Below, piece by piece: positions 52,661 to 64,000 of a DNA stretch of 64,000 bases. The position numbers and the translations under genes were made by a program. The stretch is from Nymphalis io (taxonomy: Eukaryota; Arthropoda; Insecta; Lepidoptera; Nymphalidae), in contig NC_065918.1 of the NCBI RefSeq assembly GCF_905147045.1, forward strand, positions 558,001 through 622,000, read 5' to 3'. Below the pieces are notes generated by a model. It ran no database searches. It was not told where the DNA came from and saw only the letters and a program-made list of their open reading frames with translations. Positions within the stretch are counted from its first letter, which is position 1, and every line of letters begins with the position of its first letter.

Positions 52661-53772
52661 TTGTTTTTTTTTTTTAAAGAAAATACTAGTTGTTACCCTT
52701 ACCTTTTAACGAAACGTAGGAGAAGCAATTTAATTTGAAATCTCATACTGTTTATAAATCTACGTAATAAATCACAATTAAAATGAAAATATATTCTTTA
52801 TCATTTAGTTGCATGTTCATATTATCAAAGAATTTCTTTTATCTATTACGTATTTAATTATTTAATTAAAAAGAATTATTATAATTTTTTTTCAGAATAC
52901 GTTTTAAAACTTATAATTCAATCTTTGTGGGAAGAGATAGCACACTGCGAGTAAGTGAAACACAATATACTAACTTAAGTATTAGTACTACTTTTTAATA
53001 ATGATTAATATTACGCTAAATCTTTACGAGTAGCGCTATGGGTATAGCGATTCCTACCCAGTGCCGTGTAGGACATTGTGTATTTTTAATGTAGATGTAC
53101 TACCCCGGTACGAATTGTAATTTTGACCCCGAGATATCTCCCTTGCACCATGCAAGCCGCAATCAGAATGAATGAAAATGAATATCAAAAGATTTTGGTC
53201 CAATAATTTTATTCATAAAAGTTTAAGATAATATCAATAAATAATCACTTTCTTTTCTCCAAATGTATCTTTTATATTTTTCTTGCTGTTTAATATCTAG
53301 GAATAATGTTTTCCCAATATATATTCATTAGTATATAACAGCAACTTTACTATATATCGTTTAATTTATTAATTGACTAATTTTATTGTTATGTCATCAA
53401 ACAAAGCCAGTTGAAGTTACATAGATCCTTAAAATACACAATACTCTTAATTTGGATTTGAAATATAGCGCTTTTAGTGTCAACATCAATTACATTGTCT
53501 ATTGTCTAATTAATAATATTCTTATTTTCTATTCTTGAGACGGGGAAATTACGAATCATTACATAACTTTATAAGACTATAATATTTACTTTGAGAGTAA
53601 TAGTTACTACTACTTCTGGTCTGTTGAGTGAAGGGAATCGATTAGAATTAAGAGTTAAGAGGAGCTTCAAGCGTGTGCCTATCGTGCACGGACGCAGGTA
53701 GACAAACCTCGTGTGATTTGCTAGATCTTTCGCACCATCATCTTATGCAATTAGACATGCGCTCCGACGTGA
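52661..53772. other. Intergenic DNA
   Basis: AT-rich DNA between the presumed Alh 3' end and a LINE fragment. No gene or named repeat recognised. Confidence 0.45.
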
Positions 53773-54012
53773 TTGGCTTTTTTTTTACAATTAATAGGCC
53801 AGCGTTTGACCGTTGACTTGCCTGATGTTAAGCACCGACACGGTCTAGGATGTAGCACGCTTGCCTATAAGAAACCTGTTCACTCTGGATTTGAAGACAC
53901 CGACATTGTACCTATCAGGAAATACGGACTCTGGCAAAGCATTCCACAGTTTCGCCGTGCGAAAAAAACTAAGGCTAACTTAAAACTAATAATTCACTTG
54001 TATTTTGGTGCA
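53773..54012 (-). mobile_element. LINE family 2, 3' end with reverse transcriptase C terminus, antisense
   Basis: Best preserved of three copies. From the T-run at 53,779 (complement of the A tail), the reverse complement reads a 3' UTR and, upstream of a stop, [19 protein letters not shown] followed by [16 protein letters not shown], the conserved C-terminal end of Jockey/CR1-like reverse transcriptases. Homology fades to the right of about 53,970. Truncated at its 5' side. Compare 28,882 and 40,655. Confidence 0.85.
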
Positions 54013-54344
54013 GGTAATGCAAAAGAAGATACTTAGTATTGATTTATATATGAACAGTGAAAAGATTCATTCCCTTAAATTAGAAAATATTGAATTAAAG
54101 GGAATTAAGATTTTATTTGAATAATTATGACGTCGAATATCTTAGCCCCGGTACGATTTAGCCAATCTTTTCCATGATATGACATGTTTCTTTTTTGCTA
54201 TTCTTTTAGAATATCAGTTTTATGGGCAATTAAAAAATGACGTGAATTTAACTCAAACTCCTTTTTCATTAATAATGTCGCAGCACTAGATACTCGTCAC
54301 GATGCATACCCAAATATAACCAAATTAAATTTTTCGCGTATACT

Positions 54345-54640
54345 CGGTTTTCGGTGTTAGAGCTTCGTGTAAGCCCGTCTGGATAGGTACCACCCACTCA
54401 TCGAATATCTTATTGCCAAATAGCAATGCTCATTACTGTGTTCCGATCGGAAGGGTGAGTGAGCCAGTGAAACTTCAGACACAAGGGAAATAACATCTTA
54501 GTTCCCAAGGTAGGTGGCGTGGCATTGGCGATATAAGGAGTGGTTAATAATTCTTACGGCACCGACGTCTTTGATCGGTGGTGACCACTTACCGTCAGGT
54601 GGTCTATTTGACAGTCCGCCTATCTATAGTATAAATATAT
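54345..54640 (+). repeat. Family A repeat, sense, near complete
   Basis: GTTAGAGCTTCGTGTAAGCC, CGTCTGGATAGGTACCACCC, GGGTGAGTGAGCCAGTGAAA, AACATCTTAGTTCCCAAGG, GACCACTTACCGTCAGGTGG, AGTCCGCCTATCTATAGTAT. The 3' half includes a CACCGACGTCTTTGATCGG variant in place of the usual GCCAATGTCTATGGG. Confidence 0.8.
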
Positions 54641-55028
54641 ATAATATCAGTTGTAATTATAATATTTATTATTATTATCGAATTTTAAGGTACTCAAAAG
54701 TAAAAATAGTTTAAAAAAATATAATGTCTACCTAAAATACTTGAATTTAAAATATTTTCTGAAATATATTTATTAAACCTATAAAAGTTTAAATTTCAGT
54801 TTTTTATATTAGAATTTTACTGATAATTTGATTCAACTACGCTCAACTATAACATCTGTTAACAGCCTTAGTTAATTTTAAAGGATCTAAATGTCACAGA
54901 AAAATAATACATTCTATGTTAAATTCAAATATGCTGTCAGAAACGACTTGACTTTAAATTTCTGATATCTTGTAAATCATTTGAAAATATTGAAAATTAT
55001 TGGTGAAATTATAAAAAAAATTAAAACA

Positions 55029-55367
55029 ATGACTGAGTCTCCAGAGTCAAATGTGAAGTCTGGGAGGCTCATAATAAAATATCTTCAACATAACAAAGAT
55101 GGAGCTACTATTTCCGACGTTGTCCAGCATCTTTGTGCAGAGCGAGGAAATGAGCCTTCCAACGAAGTAAACCAAACAGTAACATCTATCTTAGAGAGCG
55201 GGACGGCGATGGGTTTTCTTGAGAGAAAGGGGTCACGTTTTCTTAATTGGGTGGCACGAGAGATGTGCGGAAGACGGCGACGGAAGAGCTGCCGTAGGCG
55301 GTGTTGCAGGCGTCGTCTACGCAGACGACGCAGTCGTCGCAAGCGTCGAAAATGTCGATGTGGATGA
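55029..55367 (+). CDS. Candidate protamine-like sperm nuclear basic protein (small N-terminal domain plus Arg/Cys tail)
   Basis: A single-exon ORF of 112 residues. The ATG at 55,029 follows AAAACA, a good insect start context; the frame is open a little further left but without an ATG. Residues about 8-75 (SGRLIIKYLQHNKDGATISD.. then FLERKGSRF) are predicted helix-rich with a final hydrophobic/aromatic strand, in size and order like a winged helix of the DUF4777 or linker-histone type; this is inference. Residues 80-112 contain 19 Arg, 3 Lys and 6 Cys. The Arg codons use all six synonyms, so the tail is not a simple DNA repeat. Short Arg-rich, Cys-containing tails are typical of protamines that compact sperm DNA. 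AATAAA at 55,505 follows the stop by 138 bases. The 3' end converges on the ferlin gene, about 400 bases away. Function is unproven. Confidence 0.65.
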   Translation: MTESPESNVKSGRLIIKYLQHNKDGATISDVVQHLCAERGNEPSNEVNQTVTSILESGTAMGFLERKGSRFLNWVAREMCGRRRRKSCRRRCCRRRLRRRRSRRKRRKCRCG

Positions 55368-55504
55368 GTACCGGGCCCATCACGATTCAAGCGTACAGTT
55401 AACAGTCATCATAATTTGTATAGAGGCTTTGTTTTTAAACAGTTTGCTTGTACATTTGTAATGAGTCCGTATCACTATTTCTTGTCAACTTGTGTACCTT
55501 TTGT

Positions 55505-55510
55505 AATAAA
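55505..55510 (+). terminator. Polyadenylation signal of the small basic-protein gene
   Basis: AATAAA, followed by a second overlapping AATAAA-like run, 138 bases after the stop codon at 55,367. Confidence 0.6.
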
Positions 55511-55754
55511 TAAAATAACGATTGACTTTTTAAATTTTATTATACATTTAATATTATAATTCAAACATAAAACATATAGTTTTGGTTAACATGCGATTAA
55601 ATATCTGTCTAAATCAATATGTAACACTAAACATTTGACAAAGTATAGGTAGCTATTCATTAATTAAATAAGACATTAAATGCAATTAAATTAGACAAGT
55701 AGAGGTATTCATTAAAGTTTCTTTTATCGTTTAAAGTAATATAATAAACGTTTT

Positions 55755-55760
55755 TTTATT
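55755..55760 (-). terminator. Polyadenylation signal of the ferlin gene
   Basis: AATAAA on the - strand, nine bases beyond the ferlin stop codon (55,769-55,771); another AATAAA overlaps the stop itself. This implies a very short 3' UTR or use of a later signal to the left. Confidence 0.45.
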
Positions 55761-55768
55761 ATTATTTA

Positions 55769-62521
<6,753 letters not shown>

Positions 62522-62631
62522 CTGAAAGTTATTCACTGATATACTAACGAAATCATTTAGGTTTGGCTGCGTTACAATCTATCCGTGTATATATATCCGT
62601 GTATATATATCCGTATATATGTATCCGTGTA

Positions 62632-64000
62632 TCCGTGCAGTGACGGAGAAAGAATACATTTCACTGCCCCTCTCTTTCCCATGGGTGTCGTAAGAGGCGA
62701 CTAAGGGATATCTGAGCGACCATCTGCTCATCTGGTGGTAGGATGCTAACATCCGCCTGGCTTGTTACCACCGTACGCATGGTGAAAAACTCGTGAAATG
62801 GCTTGCAGCCGCGTTTCGAGGTCAGCCAGCGTACAGCCAGTGCCCGAGCGAGTATTGCCGCGATGGGTGTTGGTCCAGTGGAGACGGCTGTTGAACCAAT
62901 GCCGGGGGAAACTGTATTGACCTGCCGGACAGGGAGACGAAACGGCTGTTCCGCTGGCCGCCCGTGGCATATGGCCTTCTCCATGTTGGTGGTACGTGTG
63001 GACCTGGTTCGTCAGAGTCGAGTCTACGAGTGCCTCTACAGATCCCACAATGGTGACTTGGAGACAAGCCGATTATTCGACCATCTTAGTCGGGTGGTAG
63101 ATGCTGCGCAAGAGCAGTTTCCTAACGCGGAATTGGTGTTTTTGGGGGATTTTAATGCTCACCATGAATCATGGTTGAAATCCCTCAAAAGTGACCATGC
63201 TGGAAGAACTGCTCATGCTTTTGCTCTCACACACGACTTGACCCCACTGTTTGATCAGCCCACCAGGATCCCAGACATTGATGGGCAAGCGCCTTCTCTA
63301 CTGGATCTTCTGCTGACTTCTCACCCGGTGGAATATCAGGTTGTGGTTCAAGCTCCACTTGGTTCTTCGGATCACGGCCTTATATCTACCAAAGTGCCAC
63401 AGGCCAAGCTGCCGCCATCAGCGGTATGCAAACGTCGCGTTTGGCACTATAAGTCGGCAGATTGGGACGGTATGCGCGATTACTATGCGTCAGTCCCTTG
63501 GAAGGAACGTTGCTTCAGTGGTAATGACCCGACAGCTAGTGCCGCTGCTGTTGCTGATGAGATCATGTTAGGAATGGAATACTACATTCCTAGCTCTGAT
63601 CTCATCAATAGGGGTACGCGTAACCGTTGGTTCACGCGTGAATGTGCCGACGCTGTATCATCTAAGCAGGCGGCATATCGCGCGTGGATCAACGGCTGCA
63701 TTAGCGGGGCATCTAACATTGACTCACTGAAAGCAAACTACAATAAAAATTCCAAGTCCTGTAGGAAGGCATACACGAGAGCGGATGCACAGCGCATTGT
63801 ACAGATTGGTCATGACCTTATTTCGCATCCTAGGGGCTCCCGTAGCTTCTGGCGTCTGACCAAGTCTGTGCAAAACAACTTCTGCCAACCTTCGCTGCCA
63901 CCGCTCAGAAATCCGGACGGATCGCTAGCTCACAGTCCGCAGGAGAAAGCCGACCTCCTGGCTAAACTCTTTGCCGACAACTCTGTGATCGATGATTGTA
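62632..64000 (+). mobile_element. LINE (Jockey/CR1-like) 5' portion: endonuclease ORF, runs off the window
   Basis: About 62,632-62,970 is GC-rich noncoding sequence of 5' UTR type (for example GTGTCGTAAGAGGCGACTAAG). From the ATG at 62,971 the frame is open to the window edge (343 codons). It encodes the C-terminal half of an apurinic-type endonuclease: ELVFLGDFNAHHESWL (catalytic GDFN), PSLLDLLLTSHP and LGSSDHGLI (catalytic SDH), then the linker to the reverse transcriptase (GSRSFWRLTKSVQ, EKADLLAKLFADNS). The N-terminal endonuclease motifs are missing, so the copy is internally deleted. It lies in a ferlin intron or upstream of the visible exons, in antisense to the ferlin. It may be the same family as the 34.8 kb copy, but they do not overlap. 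Confidence 0.85.

Noticed and set aside
53773..54036. 87-residue + ORF ([18 protein letters not shown])
   Set aside because: It is the complement of a LINE 3' end; the same translation recurs at 28,859. The real coding sense is on the - strand.
55085..55390. Arg-rich ORF on the - strand opposite the protamine-like gene
   Set aside because: It is also Arg-rich because CG-rich codons read as Arg or Ala in several frames. It has no start context or domain, and the + frame joins the tail to a well-composed N-terminal domain and is followed by a poly-A signal.
55219..55461. Overlapping + ORF giving an Ala/Val/Asp-rich protein
   Set aside because: It is a frame-shifted shadow of the Arg/Cys tail with no independent start context; it could only matter if an unseen frameshift exists.
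62661..63067. Three overlapping ORFs of 81-107 residues on the - strand at the right edge
   Set aside because: They are antisense to the GC-rich leader and endonuclease ORF of a LINE and have no protein signature of their own.

Overview
The window is AT-rich insect chromosomal DNA, most likely from a butterfly or moth (Lepidoptera). The introns follow GT-AG rules, the exons are GC-rich islands in an AT-rich background, and the intergenic DNA is full of tRNA-derived SINEs, Helitron ends (ACTATATATACTAATATTAT-type 5' ends and CTAG 3' ends), Jockey/CR1-like LINEs and mariner remnants of the kind common in Lepidoptera. The species cannot be fixed from the sequence alone.

Layout. From 1 to about 13.3 kb no host gene is recognised; this stretch holds transposon remnants, including an inverted-repeat element interrupted by a LINE. 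From 13,363 to 47,686 on the + strand lies a 24-exon coding model that stays in frame throughout (2,667 nt, 888 residues). It is the AF10/AF17 (MLLT10/MLLT6) orthologue, Alhambra (Alh) in Drosophila: a PHD finger / zinc knuckle / extended PHD cassette at the N terminus, a long Ser/Pro/Thr-rich middle, and the octapeptide motif-leucine zipper at the C terminus. A long repeat-free stretch that looks like its 3' UTR follows (47,687 to roughly 52.6 kb). At 55,029-55,367 (+) is a small intronless gene for a 112-residue protein: a short helical, probably winged-helix-like N-terminal part joined to a 33-residue tail with 19 Arg and 6 Cys. I read it as a candidate protamine-like sperm nuclear basic protein. 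Converging on it from the - strand is the C-terminal 1,328 residues of a ferlin (55,769-62,521, 13 exons): FerB-region, C2D, a degenerate C2, C2E, C2F and the terminal membrane anchor, without a DysF domain, so otoferlin type. Its 5' exons lie beyond the window. The right edge is the endonuclease half of a Jockey/CR1-like LINE.

The Alh introns hold most of the repeats: at least three SINE families, one abundant SINE-like family (called family A here), three LINE families, two or more Helitron fragments, a mariner remnant, a short MITE, and a (CA)n microsatellite. The observations I would look at first are the protamine-like gene beside the ferlin, a 63-nt miRNA-precursor-like hairpin at 43,925-43,987, the 3' hairpin core shared by the LINE and family A, and the 42-bp inverted repeats bounding 6,823-8,115.
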